NCBI GenBank assembly: GCA_945878845.1
Contig: CAMCUB010000004.1
Span: 1-64,000, forward strand
Length of the DNA stretch: 64,000 nt
Reading direction: 5' to 3'
Origin: Erythrobacter sanguineus
GTDB taxonomy: Bacteria > Pseudomonadota > Alphaproteobacteria > Sphingomonadales > Sphingomonadaceae
A model generated the notes under the pieces. It saw only the letters and a program-made list of their open reading frames with translations, did no database searches and was not told the origin of the DNA. Below are positions 41,914 through 52,728 of this stretch, piece by piece. Within the stretch, counting starts at the first letter, position 1, and each line of letters begins with the position of its first letter. The position numbers and the translations under genes are program-made.

Positions 41914-43040
41914 GCGCTCGCCCGGCGGATCACGTCGGCTTGTGTGTTGGCCCAGAACAGCGGCAGGTCATAGACGTGGTAATTATTGCCCGGCAGCACG
42001 TAGGAGCCCATCTCCGGCGGCGCGCCGATCAGCAGCAACCCGCGCTTGTCGCAAGCCGCTGGGACGAGAGCGGGCACAAGCTCGCCCTTCTCCATCGAAT
42101 CCTCGGGCACCAGCGTGCCGAGATTGGCGCTCTTGTCCGCTATGCCGCCGGTGAGGCCGGTGAGCGGGTTGGTACATAGCATCGGCTCGGTGCCCGGCGC
42201 GGTGCCGTCGAGCGCGGGGGAGTTCGCATAGGCATCGAGCACTAGGGCGGGGTCGGCAGGTTCGGCGAAGCTCGACCAGCTGATCACGCAGCCGGTCTGG
42301 TCGGCGGCGGTGCAGGCCGGCGTGCCCATCACCGGCAGATCATGCAGCGGCGAGACCGGCCAGCCGATCACATAGGCCGCAACCAGCCGCGCGGCGAGCG
42401 GGGTGCCCTTCACCTCCTCGGCGATCAGGCGCTTCAGATGCAGCGACCCTTGCGAATGGCCCGCGAGCACGATCGGGGTCTTGGAATCAACGCTTGAGAC
42501 GAAGAAGCGGAACGCCTCGCGCACGTCGGCATAGGCGGCATCGACCGCCTGCCTGCCCTCGGGCGCGTCGGTGAGGAAGGCGCCGAAGGTAGCCTGCCGG
42601 TAGCGCGGGGCCCAGATCTCGGACGCGGCGTTGAAGGGGCTTGCCATGCCGCGCAGATAGATGCGGGCGATGCGCTCGGCTTCGGGATCGCCGCCATTTT
42701 CGAGCGGGGCGTTCCAGCTGGAGCGGTTCACGAAGCTGGTGGGGTGGACGAAGAAGACGGCGAACTGCGCCTTGGGCTCGGCCGGGGTGGGCAGCAGCCC
42801 GCGATCCCCCGCATAGGCGGGCTGCCAGCGCGCCGGGTCGTTCACGCCGATGCCGGGGCGCGAATACCACAGCTTGGGGTCTTCATAGGCATTGGCAGCA
42901 AGCGGCTTGACCGGGGTGAAGGGCGCCGAGGGCACCATCGCCAGCCGGGTCAGCTCGGTCGGAAAGCGCGCGAGCAGGAAGGCGCCCACCATCACCACAA
43001 TGATGCAGAAGGCGAAGAAATAGAGGAACTTGCGGGCCAT
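41895..43040 (-). CDS. DUF3089 family (alpha/beta-hydrolase-like) membrane-anchored protein
   Basis: AVFFVHPTSFVNRSSWNAPL...VLAGHSQGSLHLKRLI. Confidence 0.85.
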   Translation of the reverse strand: MARKFLYFFAFCIIVVMVGAFLLARFPTELTRLAMVPSAPFTPVKPLAANAYEDPKLWYSRPGIGVNDPARWQPAYAGDRGLLPTPAEPKAQFAVFFVHPTSFVNRSSWNAPLENGGDPEAERIARIYLRGMASPFNAASEIWAPRYRQATFGAFLTDAPEGRQAVDAAYADVREAFRFFVSSVDSKTPIVLAGHSQGSLHLKRLIAEEVKGTPLAARLVAAYVIGWPVSPLHDLPVMGTPACTAADQTGCVISWSSFAEPADPALVLDAYANSPALDGTAPGTEPMLCTNPLTGLTGGIADKSANLGTLVPEDSMEKGELVPALVPAACDKRGLLLIGAPPEMGSYVLPGNNYHVYDLPLFWANTQADVIRRASAWKPAS

Positions 43041-43059
43041 TTTGTGCGCGCCCTTCGGG

Positions 43060-43959
43060 TTACTTGGCCGCCGCCCCTTCGGCGATGGCGGGCCGCAGGG
43101 TGGTCCACGCCCGGTCGCCGCGCAGGCTGGTGTACCAGCTCGCCGGGTTCCAGGTGGTCGAGCCGTCGAGGCTGAAGGTGATGAACTCCGCGCGCCCGCC
43201 GATATTGGCGAGCGGCACCGCGCCGCCCAGACCGCGCGGCAGCGGCGCGCGGCTGTCCGCGCTCAGGTCGCGGTTGTCGCCCATCACGAAAACGCTGTCA
43301 GCCGGCACCTTGTAGGGCCCGAAATTGTCGAGCTCCTGGTTGATGAAATCGATGGTGAGGAAGGTCGCGCCGTTGGGGAAGGTTTCGCGGTAGGCACGCG
43401 GATCGAAATAGTCCTTGCCGTCGGGGCCGGTCTTGCGGAACTCCTCGAAATTGTCGAGGCAGGGGTGCTGGCCGTTGTCGTCCTGGCACATCAGTTCGGG
43501 CTCGAACGGCAGGCGGACGGAGGGCACGAGCTCGCGCTTCACGGGCTTGCCGTCGAGGATGATCTGGCCGTCGCGCACCTCGATGGTGTCGCCGGGCAGC
43601 GCGACCACGCGTTTGATGTAATCCTCGTCGCGCTCGGGATGGACGGGGATGACGATGTCGCCATATTCGGGGGTGGCGGGCCAGACGCGGGTCGAACTGC
43701 GCGGCAGGATGTGGAAGCTCGCCGAGGCCCAGGACCAGCCATAGGGATACTTGCTCACCACCAGCCGGTCGCCCACCCACAGGCTCGGCATCATCGAGGT
43801 CGAGGGGATGTAGAACGGCTTGGCGACGAAGCTGTGGAACGCCAGCACCGCGAGCAGCATCAGCGCAAGGCCGCGGATTTCGGCGAACCAGTTGATCTTT
43901 TCAGGGGCTTCGCTGTCGGTCACTTGCGGGCTTTCGCTTGTTGCAATCGGGGTCGCCAT
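43060..43959 (-). CDS. lepB: Signal peptidase I
   Basis: FYIPSTSMMPSLWVGDRLVVSKYPYG; DYIKRVVALPGDTIEV; VMGDNRDLSADSR. Confidence 0.95.
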   Translation of the reverse strand: MATPIATSESPQVTDSEAPEKINWFAEIRGLALMLLAVLAFHSFVAKPFYIPSTSMMPSLWVGDRLVVSKYPYGWSWASASFHILPRSSTRVWPATPEYGDIVIPVHPERDEDYIKRVVALPGDTIEVRDGQIILDGKPVKRELVPSVRLPFEPELMCQDDNGQHPCLDNFEEFRKTGPDGKDYFDPRAYRETFPNGATFLTIDFINQELDNFGPYKVPADSVFVMGDNRDLSADSRAPLPRGLGGAVPLANIGGRAEFITFSLDGSTTWNPASWYTSLRGDRAWTTLRPAIAEGAAAK

Positions 43960-43968
43960 GGGGAGGGC

Positions 43969-44373
43969 CTAGGGCAGGGGTATGGCTTCGATGATCACGA
44001 AGGCCTGTGCCCATGGGTGATCGTCGGTGAGGGTCAGGTGAATCCGCGCCTCATGGCCTTTCGGCGTCATTTCTTCAAGCCGCAATGCCGCGCCGCCGGT
44101 GAGCATCAGGGTCGGCGCGCCCGAAGGCGCATTCACTACACCAATGTCCTTCATGAACACCCCGCGCTTGAACCCGGTGCCGACGGCCTTGGAGAAGGCC
44201 TCCTTGGCGGCAAAGCGCTTGGCGTAGGTGCCCGCGATGGTGAACGGCCGGCTGCGGGCCTTGGCGATCTCGGTGGGAGTGAAAACGCGGTTCTCGAACC
44301 GCTCGCCATAGCGGGCAAGCGAATTGGCGATCCGCTCGATATTGCAGAGGTCGGAGCCCATGCCGATGATCAC
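43969..44373 (-). CDS. acpS: Holo-[acyl-carrier-protein] synthase
   Basis: [29 protein letters not shown]. Confidence 0.95.
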   Translation of the reverse strand: MIIGMGSDLCNIERIANSLARYGERFENRVFTPTEIAKARSRPFTIAGTYAKRFAAKEAFSKAVGTGFKRGVFMKDIGVVNAPSGAPTLMLTGGAALRLEEMTPKGHEARIHLTLTDDHPWAQAFVIIEAIPLP

Positions 44374-44654
44374 TTGAACGCCCTTATGATAACCGCGACC
44401 AGCAGGCCGATGGCGACCACGTGGAGCATCACCTGCGCCTTGAACAGCGGGTGCGCGAAGTCACCCTTGGCGACGCGGATCGCGCCGACGAAACCGAAGA
44501 TCATCAGCGCGATCCAGCCGACCGCAAAGACCATCATGACCTTCTGGCTCAGCGCAAAGCCGAGGAAGCCGATGGCGATGAGGAACAGCGCGGCCGCGCC
44601 AAAGGCCCAGCGCTTCTGTTCGCCGGTGAGGGCGGGGAGCTCGGGTTCGCTCAC
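44370..44654 (-). CDS. Small hypothetical membrane protein
   Basis: 94 aa, about 3 hydrophobic segments; 4-nt ATGA overlaps with both acpS and pdxJ. Confidence 0.75.
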   Translation of the reverse strand: MSEPELPALTGEQKRWAFGAAALFLIAIGFLGFALSQKVMMVFAVGWIALMIFGFVGAIRVAKGDFAHPLFKAQVMLHVVAIGLLVAVIIRAFK

Positions 44655-45400
44655 CGCACCTCGTCCATCAGCTCGCGCATCCGGCGGATCGCTGTTTCGA
44701 GGCCGACGAACACCGCCTCGCCGATGAGGTAGTGGCCGATGTTGAGCTCGGCGATCTGGGGGATGGCGGCGATGGGTTGCACGTTGTCGAAGGTGAGCCC
44801 GTGGCCCGCGTGCGGCTCGATCCCGTTCTTGGCGGCGAGCGCGGCCATGTCGGTGATGCGGCGCAGCTCGCGGGTCACGCGCTCGGCGTCATTGTCGAGG
44901 AAGGCGTGGGCATATTCGCCGGTGTGGAATTCGACCACCGGCGCGCCGAGGCGCAGGGCGGCGTCGAGTTGCCGCTCGTCCGCCTCGATGAACAGCGAGA
45001 CGCGGATGCCCGCGCTGCGCAGTTCCTCGCAGATCGGGACGAGGGTGTTGTGCATCCCCGCGGCGTCCAGCCCGCCCTCGGTGGTGCGCTCCTCGCGCTT
45101 TTCGGGGACGATGCAGGCGGCGTGGGGCTTGTGGCGCAGGGCGATGGCCAGCATCTCGGGCGTGGCGGCCATTTCGAGATTCAGCGGCAGATTGGTCGCT
45201 GCCTGAATGCGCGCGAGATCCTCGTCGCGGATATGGCGGCGGTCTTCGCGCAGGTGCGCCGTGATCCCGTCGCCGCCGACCGCCGCGACGATCTCCGCCG
45301 CGCGCACCGGATCGGGATGATCCCCGCCGCGCGCGTTACGGATGGTCGCGACATGATCGATGTTGACACCGAGACGAAGGTGCGAGGGGGTAAGGGTCAT
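44651..45400 (-). CDS. pdxJ: Pyridoxine 5'-phosphate synthase
   Basis: LRLGVNIDHVATIRNARGG...DGITAHLREDRRHI; EPHAGHGLTFDN. Confidence 0.96.
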   Translation of the reverse strand: MTLTPSHLRLGVNIDHVATIRNARGGDHPDPVRAAEIVAAVGGDGITAHLREDRRHIRDEDLARIQAATNLPLNLEMAATPEMLAIALRHKPHAACIVPEKREERTTEGGLDAAGMHNTLVPICEELRSAGIRVSLFIEADERQLDAALRLGAPVVEFHTGEYAHAFLDNDAERVTRELRRITDMAALAAKNGIEPHAGHGLTFDNVQPIAAIPQIAELNIGHYLIGEAVFVGLETAIRRMRELMDEVR

Positions 45401-46473
45401 GAGGTTCCTTGCGGGCAGGCGGCCGCGGCGAGCAGATCGTGGCTGAACCCGCTCCCCTGCCACACTTCGCCGAAATCGAAGGGCTTTTGCTGGGAGAAGG
45501 CGACCACAGCAATTTGCTTGTCGGGCAGGATGAAATTGCGCACCTGCACCGCGCCGATATCGCCGCGGCGCTCGACGATCTTCACCGGCGCGTCGCAGCC
45601 CTTCAAGGGCACCTCGAACACCCATTGGCCGAGCGCCATGTAGCCCAATGCCGGATCGCCCTTCCACATCTCCGCCAGCGCCTCGGGGCCGAGCAGGTCG
45701 CCGGGCATCAGGGCGTTGTCGATGGCGAGAATATCGTCAGGCTCACCATAGAGCCCGGCCGACGCGCCGTAGGCCGACAAATCGACTTCCTCCTCGCGCT
45801 TGCCGTCGATGAAGCCCCAGCGGGTGAATTGCTCACCCGGATAGGCGCCCGCGAACTCGAAGCCGAGGGGGCCGGCGATGTCGCGCAGGAACAGCTTGTC
45901 CCAGCTGAGGCCCGTCACCGCTTCGAGCACCGCGCCCAGCACCATGAAGTCGCAATTATTGTAGGCCCAGTCCCCGCCGGGCGCGCCGGTGACGGGCCCG
46001 GCGCAGAAACCGGTCACCGGATCGCGGCTGCCCTTGAAATCGGCATCGTAGAATTCAGGCGCATCGGCGGGGTTGGGCAGGCATGCGCGGTGCTGGAGCA
46101 GGTTGCGGATCGTCGCAGTGCCCGCATTGGCCGAGCGGAAGGCGGGGAGATAGGTCGCGACCGGCTGGGCGAGATCGATCTTGCCGCGCTCGACCTCGCG
46201 CATCACGAGGATCGCCACGATCTGCTTGGTGACCGAGGCCCAGCGCCAGGTCAGCCCGTCGGGCCAGCCGCGGTCGGGTTCGGGGAGGAGGCCGGTCCAG
46301 CCGAACCGGGCGGGGTAATCGTCCCGTGCAGGATCGGTGCTGTCCGAGATGACGATATCGCCCTCGAACTTCGCCGCGCGGATGACGGCGCCCACCTCGT
46401 CCAAGGGGAAGTCCTTCGCGACCGCCGCAGCAGGAAGGCTGAGGGCCAGAATGGCGGCGAGGGTGCGGATCAT
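45397..46473 (-). CDS. Serine hydrolase / class C beta-lactamase-like protein
   Basis: RWASVTKQIVAILVM (SxxK), YNNCDFMVLGAVLE (YxN). Confidence 0.85.
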   Translation of the reverse strand: MIRTLAAILALSLPAAAVAKDFPLDEVGAVIRAAKFEGDIVISDSTDPARDDYPARFGWTGLLPEPDRGWPDGLTWRWASVTKQIVAILVMREVERGKIDLAQPVATYLPAFRSANAGTATIRNLLQHRACLPNPADAPEFYDADFKGSRDPVTGFCAGPVTGAPGGDWAYNNCDFMVLGAVLEAVTGLSWDKLFLRDIAGPLGFEFAGAYPGEQFTRWGFIDGKREEEVDLSAYGASAGLYGEPDDILAIDNALMPGDLLGPEALAEMWKGDPALGYMALGQWVFEVPLKGCDAPVKIVERRGDIGAVQVRNFILPDKQIAVVAFSQQKPFDFGEVWQGSGFSHDLLAAAACPQGTS

Positions 46474-46481
46474 TGGGGGCG

Positions 46482-47063
46482 CTATTCCTTGCGGCTTCCG
46501 GGCTTCGTCACTTCTACGGCCGCCAGCGCTTCGGGGATGTCACTTTCGTCATAGGTCGGAAAATCGAAGGCGAGCAGCGGATAGAACGGCACGCCCAGAT
46601 CGACCGACCCGCAGGAACGGTCGATGATTGCGCATTCGGCGATCACTTCGCCGCCCTCGCGCGCGACCGCGGCGATCGCTTCGCGGCTGGAGAGGCCGGT
46701 GGTGACCACATCCTCGACCATCAGCACCTTGGCGCCCGGCGTGAGCGCGAAGCCGCGGCGCAGGTGAAAGACACCGTCCGGGCGTTCGAGGAACAGCGCG
46801 TCGAGCCCCATCGCGCGGCCGACTTCGTGGCCGATGATGATCCCGCCCATCGCCGGGGAGACCACCACGTCGATCTGTTCGCGCACTTCGGCAGGGATGC
46901 CGGCGACCACCGCCTCGGCGATCCGGGCGGCGCGGGCAGGGTTCATCAGCACCCGCGCGCATTGCAGGTAATGGCCGCTGTGGCGCCCGGACGAGAGCTT
47001 GAAATGGCCCTCGAGCAGCGCGCCAGACCCGCGGAACTCGGCCAGAACTTGCTCTTGATTCAC
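46482..47063 (-). CDS. pyrE: Orotate phosphoribosyltransferase
   Basis: GALLEGHFKLSSGRHSGHYLQCARV; VLMVEDVVTTGLS. Confidence 0.95.
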   Translation of the reverse strand: MNQEQVLAEFRGSGALLEGHFKLSSGRHSGHYLQCARVLMNPARAARIAEAVVAGIPAEVREQIDVVVSPAMGGIIIGHEVGRAMGLDALFLERPDGVFHLRRGFALTPGAKVLMVEDVVTTGLSSREAIAAVAREGGEVIAECAIIDRSCGSVDLGVPFYPLLAFDFPTYDESDIPEALAAVEVTKPGSRKE

Positions 47064-47310
47064 AGACGAACTCCTCGAAAAGCCTAGGGAATGGCACCAG
47101 CTTGCGCGGGCGGCACGGGCGCGTGCATAATTTTCTCCCTAGAAGCGCTTGAGGCCCTCGGCAAGCACGGCTAAGGGCGACGATGAAGCTGGCCAAACGG
47201 TCGGCCAAACGCTGTCCGTGACGGGTCTCGAGGGGACCATACGCTGCGGGCAGTATGGGATCAGATTAGAACCACTTGGACACATGCTCATGGGTCAGAG
47301 GGACACCCGT

Positions 47311-48330
47311 ATGAAAAATTCTATCCTGGCGGTGATTGCTGCCGGGCTCGCGGCGTTTATTCCGCTGGCCGTTCCGGCGCATGCGGTAGTCGCGCCCACC
47401 GATGCCGCTGCGGCGGCTGCTGGCCCTGCGACAGACGCACTGGAATCGCCCGCTTCGGCGCCCACGGCAGACGCTGCGGCCGCTGAAACGACGAGCGCCT
47501 ACACCCCGATGAAGCCCACCGCGGGCAAGGGCATGCCGACGTCCTACGAGGACGATCCGATGAAGAGCCTGACCTTCCAGGACCAGTATTCGGACAACGG
47601 CGAATATGCGCTGTGGATGCACGATATCATCCTGATGCCGGTGATCACCGCGATCAGCCTGCTGGTGCTCGGCCTGCTGCTTTACGTGGTGTTCCGCTTC
47701 AACCGCCGCGCCAATCCGGTGGCCTCGAAGACCACGCACAACACCATGATCGAAGTGGTGTGGACGATCCTGCCGGTGATCATCCTCGTGATCATCGCCG
47801 TCCCCTCGATCACGCTGCTGGCGCGCCAGTATGAAACCCCGCCCGCCAATGCCGTCACCATCAAGGCGACCGGCTACCAGTGGTACTGGGGCTACACCTA
47901 TCCCGATCACGGCGAGATCGAAGTGATCTCGAACATGCTGGATGAAGCCGCTGCAGCCAAGTCGGGCGAGCCGCACCAGCTGGCGGTCGACAACCGCATG
48001 GTGGTGCCCGCGGGCGTGCCGTTGCGCATCCAGACCACCGCGAGCGACGTGATCCACGCCTTCGCGGTGCCCTCGCTGTGGTTCAAGATGGACGCCGTTC
48101 CGGGCCGTCTCAACGAGAAGCTGCTGACCATCAAGGAGCCGGGCGTCTATTACGGCCAGTGCTCCGAGCTGTGCGGCGCGCGGCATGGTTACATGCCGAT
48201 CGTCGTCGAGGCGCTGCCGCCGGCCGAATTCGCTGCCTGGGTGAAGGCGCAGGGCGGGACGATGCCCGGCGAGGAAGCGGCTCCGGCCGCTGCCGCTGCC
48301 GAGCCTGCCGCCGCGAACACCGCTGGCTGA
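47311..48330 (+). CDS. coxB: Cytochrome c oxidase subunit II
   Basis: TYPDHGEIEV...GYQWYWGY; VYYGQCSELCGARHGYMPI CuA site; alternative ATG at 47284. Confidence 0.95.
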   Translation: MKNSILAVIAAGLAAFIPLAVPAHAVVAPTDAAAAAAGPATDALESPASAPTADAAAAETTSAYTPMKPTAGKGMPTSYEDDPMKSLTFQDQYSDNGEYALWMHDIILMPVITAISLLVLGLLLYVVFRFNRRANPVASKTTHNTMIEVVWTILPVIILVIIAVPSITLLARQYETPPANAVTIKATGYQWYWGYTYPDHGEIEVISNMLDEAAAAKSGEPHQLAVDNRMVVPAGVPLRIQTTASDVIHAFAVPSLWFKMDAVPGRLNEKLLTIKEPGVYYGQCSELCGARHGYMPIVVEALPPAEFAAWVKAQGGTMPGEEAAPAAAAAEPAAANTAG

Positions 48331-48365
48331 ACCGACTAGATTGTACCTGAGAAGAGTAGCTGATC

Positions 48366-50075
48366 ATGGCAACCACCGCTGAAGGCTTCGACATTCACGA
48401 TCACGGGCACGACACCCACGATCACGCGGACCACAAGCCGGGCTTCTTCGCCCGCTGGTTCATGTCGACCAACCACAAGGACATCGGCACGATGTATCTG
48501 ATCTTCGCGATTATCGCGGGGATCGTAGGGGGTGCCATTTCGGGCATCATGCGTGTCGAGCTGCAGGAACCGGGCATCCAGTACCTGCAGTGGTGGGCCC
48601 AGTTCATGGGCGGCGGCAATGATCTGAACACTGCGCTCCACATGTGGAACGTGTTCATCACCGCGCACGGGTTGATCATGGTGTTCTTCATGGTCATGCC
48701 CGCGATGATCGGCGGCTTCGGCAACTGGTTCGTCCCGCTGATGATCGGCGCGCCGGACATGGCCTTCCCGCGCATGAACAACGTGTCGTTCTGGCTGACG
48801 GTGGCTGGCTTCGTCAGCCTGCTGTTCTCGCTGTTCGTCCCCGGCGGCACCGGGCCTGGTGCGGGCACCGGCTGGACGGTCTATGCGCCGCTCTCGACCA
48901 CCGGTTCGGTCGGTCCGGCGGTCGACTTCGCGATCTTCTCGCTCCACCTTGCGGGCGCAGGTTCGATCCTGGGTGCGACCAACTTCATCACCACCATCTT
49001 CAACATGCGCGCGCCGGGCATGACCCTGCACAAGATGCCGCTGTTCGTGTGGTCGGTGCTGGTCACCGCCTTCCTGCTGCTGCTGGCGCTGCCGGTTCTG
49101 GCCGCTGCCATCACCATGCTGCTGACCGACCGCAACTTCGGCACCACCTTCTTCAACCCGGCCGGCGGCGGTGATCCGGTGCTCTATCAGCACCTGTTCT
49201 GGTTCTTCGGCCACCCCGAAGTCTACATCATGATCCTGCCGGGCTTCGGCATGATCTCGCAGATCATCGCCACCTTCTCGAAGAAGCCGGTGTTCGGCTA
49301 TCTCGGCATGGCCTACGCGATGGTCGCGATTGGCGTGGTCGGCTTCATCGTCTGGGCGCACCACATGTACACCGTGGGCCTCGACGTGAACACGAAGATG
49401 TACTTCACGGCCGCCACCATGGTGATCGCGGTGCCGACCGGCGTGAAGATCTTCAGCTGGATCGCGACGATGTGGGGCGGCAGCCTCAGCTTCAAGTCGC
49501 CGATGGTCTGGTCGATGGGCTTCATCTTCCTGTTCACCGTGGGCGGCGTCACCGGCGTGGTGCTCGCCAATGGCGGGATCGACGACAACCTGCACGACAC
49601 CTACTACGTCGTCGCGCACTTCCACTACGTGCTGTCGATGGGCGCGGTGTTCTCGATGTTCGCCGGCTTCTACTATTGGTTCCCGAAGATGAGCGGGCGG
49701 ATGCACTCCGAACTGCTGTCGCACATCCACTTCTGGACCTTCTTCGTCGGCGTGAACGTGATCTTCTTCCCGCAGCACTTCCTGGGGATGCAGGGCATGC
49801 CGCGCCGCTATCCGGACTATGCCGAGGCCTACCACTTCTGGCACCAGATCAGCTCTTACGGCTATTACATCATGGCCGGCTCGATGCTGTTCTTCTTCGT
49901 CAACATCCTCTACGCGCTGCTGGCCGGCAAGAAGGCCGAAGCGAACCCGTGGGGCGAAGGCGCGACGACGCTCGAGTGGACCCTGCCGAGCCCGCCGCCC
50001 TACCACCAGTTCGAGACCCTGCCCGTCATCACGGATGCGAACGACTACCACGATCACCGTCCTTTGACGGCCTGA
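48366..50075 (+). CDS. ctaD: Cytochrome c oxidase subunit I
   Basis: [39 protein letters not shown]. Confidence 0.98.
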   Translation: MATTAEGFDIHDHGHDTHDHADHKPGFFARWFMSTNHKDIGTMYLIFAIIAGIVGGAISGIMRVELQEPGIQYLQWWAQFMGGGNDLNTALHMWNVFITAHGLIMVFFMVMPAMIGGFGNWFVPLMIGAPDMAFPRMNNVSFWLTVAGFVSLLFSLFVPGGTGPGAGTGWTVYAPLSTTGSVGPAVDFAIFSLHLAGAGSILGATNFITTIFNMRAPGMTLHKMPLFVWSVLVTAFLLLLALPVLAAAITMLLTDRNFGTTFFNPAGGGDPVLYQHLFWFFGHPEVYIMILPGFGMISQIIATFSKKPVFGYLGMAYAMVAIGVVGFIVWAHHMYTVGLDVNTKMYFTAATMVIAVPTGVKIFSWIATMWGGSLSFKSPMVWSMGFIFLFTVGGVTGVVLANGGIDDNLHDTYYVVAHFHYVLSMGAVFSMFAGFYYWFPKMSGRMHSELLSHIHFWTFFVGVNVIFFPQHFLGMQGMPRRYPDYAEAYHFWHQISSYGYYIMAGSMLFFFVNILYALLAGKKAEANPWGEGATTLEWTLPSPPPYHQFETLPVITDANDYHDHRPLTA

Positions 50076-50159
50076 TCGGCTCCCCCGCCGGAGCGAAATG
50101 AACGAGGGGGAGCGCGGGCCTAGGTCTCGCGCTCCTTCGCAATGGAACCGATAGGCATA

Positions 50160-51101
50160 ATGGCAAGCACCGCACCCCAATCCGGCTCGAAGGTATCTGC
50201 TGCGCAGATGCCCACGGAGTGGCGCGATTTTCTCGCGCTCACCAAGCCGCGGGTGATGACGCTGGTGATCTTCACCGCGATCTGCGGCATGCTGGCGGCG
50301 CCTGGCACCATTCACCCGGTGATCGCTTTCACCGCGATCCTCGCCATCGCGATGGGCGCAGGCGGGTCGGCGGTGCTCAACATGTGGTGGGAAGCCGATA
50401 TCGATGCGGGCATGAAGCGCACCATGAACCGCCCGCTGCCGGGCGGACGGATGGCGCGCGAGGATGCACGCGATTTCGGCGTTTTCCTGTCGGGCGTGTC
50501 GATCGTGCTGATGGGCCTTGCGGTGGGCTGGCTCGCCGCTGCGCTGCTGCTGGCGGCGATCATCTACTACGCCGTGATCTACACCATGTGGCTGAAGCCG
50601 CGCACCCCGCAGAACATCGTCATCGGCGGCGGCGCGGGCGCCTTCCCGCCGCTGATCGGCTGGGTCGCCGTGACGGGTGACATCACCGCGATGCCGCTCC
50701 TCCTGTTCGCGATCATCTTCTTCTGGACGCCCCCGCATTTCTGGGCGCTCGCGCTGTTCGTGCAGACCGATTACGCCAAGGTCGGCATTCCGATGCTCCC
50801 TGTGGTCGCGGGCGAGAAGGTCACGCGCCGCCAGATCATGTTCTACACCCTGCTCCTCGCACCCATCGCCGTCGCCCCCTGGGCTATCGGCGGGACGAGC
50901 TGGATCTATGGCTCGGTCGCGGTGGTGCTCTCCGCGATCTTCGTGGTGCTCGCCATGCCGGTCTTCACTCGCATGCGCGCCGAGACTGACGCCATGACGC
51001 CGGAAAAGACGCTGTTCAAATTCTCGATCGTCTACCTCTTCGTGCTGTTCGCTGCGCTCGTCGCCGACCGCGTCGCGGCCTATCAGGGGCTCATCGCATG
51101 A
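50160..51101 (+). CDS. ctaB: Protoheme IX farnesyltransferase (heme o synthase)
   Basis: [42 protein letters not shown]; alternative ATG at 50142. Confidence 0.96.
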   Translation: MASTAPQSGSKVSAAQMPTEWRDFLALTKPRVMTLVIFTAICGMLAAPGTIHPVIAFTAILAIAMGAGGSAVLNMWWEADIDAGMKRTMNRPLPGGRMAREDARDFGVFLSGVSIVLMGLAVGWLAAALLLAAIIYYAVIYTMWLKPRTPQNIVIGGGAGAFPPLIGWVAVTGDITAMPLLLFAIIFFWTPPHFWALALFVQTDYAKVGIPMLPVVAGEKVTRRQIMFYTLLLAPIAVAPWAIGGTSWIYGSVAVVLSAIFVVLAMPVFTRMRAETDAMTPEKTLFKFSIVYLFVLFAALVADRVAAYQGLIA

Positions 51102-51229
51102 CCCCCGACGAGGAAAAGGAATTCCTCCGCCGCCGCAAGGCGCGCAATCTGGTGGTCGCGGGCACGCTGATCTTCTTCGTGGTGCTGTTCTACGCCATCA
51201 CCATCGTGCGCATCGGAGGCCAGCACTGA
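51098..51229 (+). CDS. 43-aa single-TM protein in the cox operon
   Basis: [47 protein letters not shown] overlap with ctaB and TGATG overlap with ctaG; absent from the supplied ORF track (below size cutoff). Confidence 0.85.
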   Translation: MTPDEEKEFLRRRKARNLVVAGTLIFFVVLFYAITIVRIGGQH

Positions 51230-51828
51230 TGGCGTCTGCCGCGCCCCTTTCGCCTGAAGCCGCGCGCAGCAACCTGCGCGTCGGGCTGATGGCAGTTGCG
51301 GGCGCGCTGGCGATGCTGGGCTTGGGCTATGCCTCGGTGCCGCTCTACCGCCTGTTCTGTCAGGTCACGGGCTTCGGCGGCACCACCATGATCGCCTCCG
51401 AGAGCAAGGCCGCCGCGGCCGCTGCCGCTGCGACAGGCCAGAAAATCTCGATCCGCTTCGATGCGACGAGCGCGATGGGCATGCCCTGGACTTTCGAGCC
51501 CAGCCAAGCGACCGACACCGTCACCATCGGTGAGCGCGACATCGCCACCTACATCGCGCGCAACAACAGCGAGCAGACCATCACCGGGGTCGCCACCTTC
51601 AACGTGACGCCCGAACAGGCCGGCAAGTACTTCAACAAGGTCCAGTGCTTCTGCTTCACCGAGCAGACGCTCGCGCCCGGGCAGGAAGTGACCATGCCGG
51701 TGCTCTATTTCGTCGACCCGGCGATGCTGAACGACCCCAACATGAAGGGTGTCGAGCAGATCACGCTGAGCTATACTTTCCACCGCGCCGAGGCGCCGCA
51801 GGACGCGGCTCCCCGGAGCACCAATTGA
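51229..51828 (+). CDS. ctaG: Cytochrome c oxidase assembly protein CtaG (Cox11)
   Basis: YASVPLYRLFCQVTGFGGT; FNKVQCFCFTEQTL. Confidence 0.95.
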   Translation: MASAAPLSPEAARSNLRVGLMAVAGALAMLGLGYASVPLYRLFCQVTGFGGTTMIASESKAAAAAAAATGQKISIRFDATSAMGMPWTFEPSQATDTVTIGERDIATYIARNNSEQTITGVATFNVTPEQAGKYFNKVQCFCFTEQTLAPGQEVTMPVLYFVDPAMLNDPNMKGVEQITLSYTFHRAEAPQDAAPRSTN

Positions 51829-51858
51829 TCCGCTAAACCCAGGGACGGGAACATCCAC

Positions 51859-52728
51859 ATGGCTGGCAAGGCAAACCACGATTACCACATCCTCGAACCC
51901 GATATCTGGCCGCTGATCGGCTCGATCGCGGCGCTCACCTTCACCAGCGGCATGGTGCTCAGCTTCCACCCCGACCTGTTCGGGCAGAGCGGCAAGATCG
52001 TGGCTGGCCTCGGGCTTGCCGGGCTGATCGCGACCTTCTTCATGTGGTTCAAGAACATCGTGGTCGAAGCCCAGCGCGGCGATCACACCCCGGTGGTGCA
52101 GCTGCACCTGCGCTACGGGATGATCCTGTTCATCGCGTCGGAAGTGATGTTCTTCGTCGGCTGGTTCTGGAGCTTCTTCGATTTCGCGCTGTTCCCGACC
52201 GCGCTCGAATATGACCATGCCACCGGCGCCACCACCAGCCTGTTCGGCACCGAAGGCGCGGTTGCGGCCTTCATCCCCGAAGGCATGGAAGTGCTCGATC
52301 CCTTCGCGCTTCCGCTGCTCAACACGCTGATCCTGCTGTGCTCGGGCACCACGGTGACCTGGGCGCACCACGCGCTGATCCATGGTGACCGCGAGGGCCT
52401 CAAGCAGGGCCTGTGGGCGACCGTCGCGCTCGGCGTGCTGTTCAGCGCGATCCAGGCCTACGAATATTCGGCCGCGCCCTTCGGCTTCGGCGGGAACACC
52501 TATTCCTCGGCCTTCTACATGGCGACCGGCTTCCACGGCTTCCACGTGCTGATCGGGACGATCTTCCTCGCCGTCTGCCTCTATCGCACCTATCTCGGCC
52601 ACTTCACCCCGCGCCAGCACTTCGGCTTCGAAGCGGCGGCGTGGTACTGGCACTTCGTCGACGTGGTGTGGCTGTTCCTGTTCGTCGCCATCTACGTCTG
52701 GGGCGGCTGGGGCGCCGAATACCACTGA
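51859..52728 (+). CDS. coxC: Cytochrome c oxidase subunit III
   Basis: HDYHILEPDIWPLIGSI; YMATGFHGFHVLIGTIFL; AAAWYWHFVDVVWLFLF. Confidence 0.96.
   Translation: MAGKANHDYHILEPDIWPLIGSIAALTFTSGMVLSFHPDLFGQSGKIVAGLGLAGLIATFFMWFKNIVVEAQRGDHTPVVQLHLRYGMILFIASEVMFFVGWFWSFFDFALFPTALEYDHATGATTSLFGTEGAVAAFIPEGMEVLDPFALPLLNTLILLCSGTTVTWAHHALIHGDREGLKQGLWATVALGVLFSAIQAYEYSAAPFGFGGNTYSSAFYMATGFHGFHVLIGTIFLAVCLYRTYLGHFTPRQHFGFEAAAWYWHFVDVVWLFLFVAIYVWGGWGAEYH

Noticed and set aside
47237-47260. CCATAC...GTATGG 6-bp hairpin upstream of coxB
   Set aside because: Short stem with a 10-nt loop, weak and expected by chance
47269-47290. Partial resemblance of ACTTGGACACATGCTCATG to the 24-nt repeat
   Set aside because: Requires a deletion and several mismatches; no downstream architecture shared with the two true copies
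48336-50738. 800-aa minus-strand ORF opposite ctaD/ctaB
   Set aside because: Antisense frame artefact; both + strand genes are unambiguous
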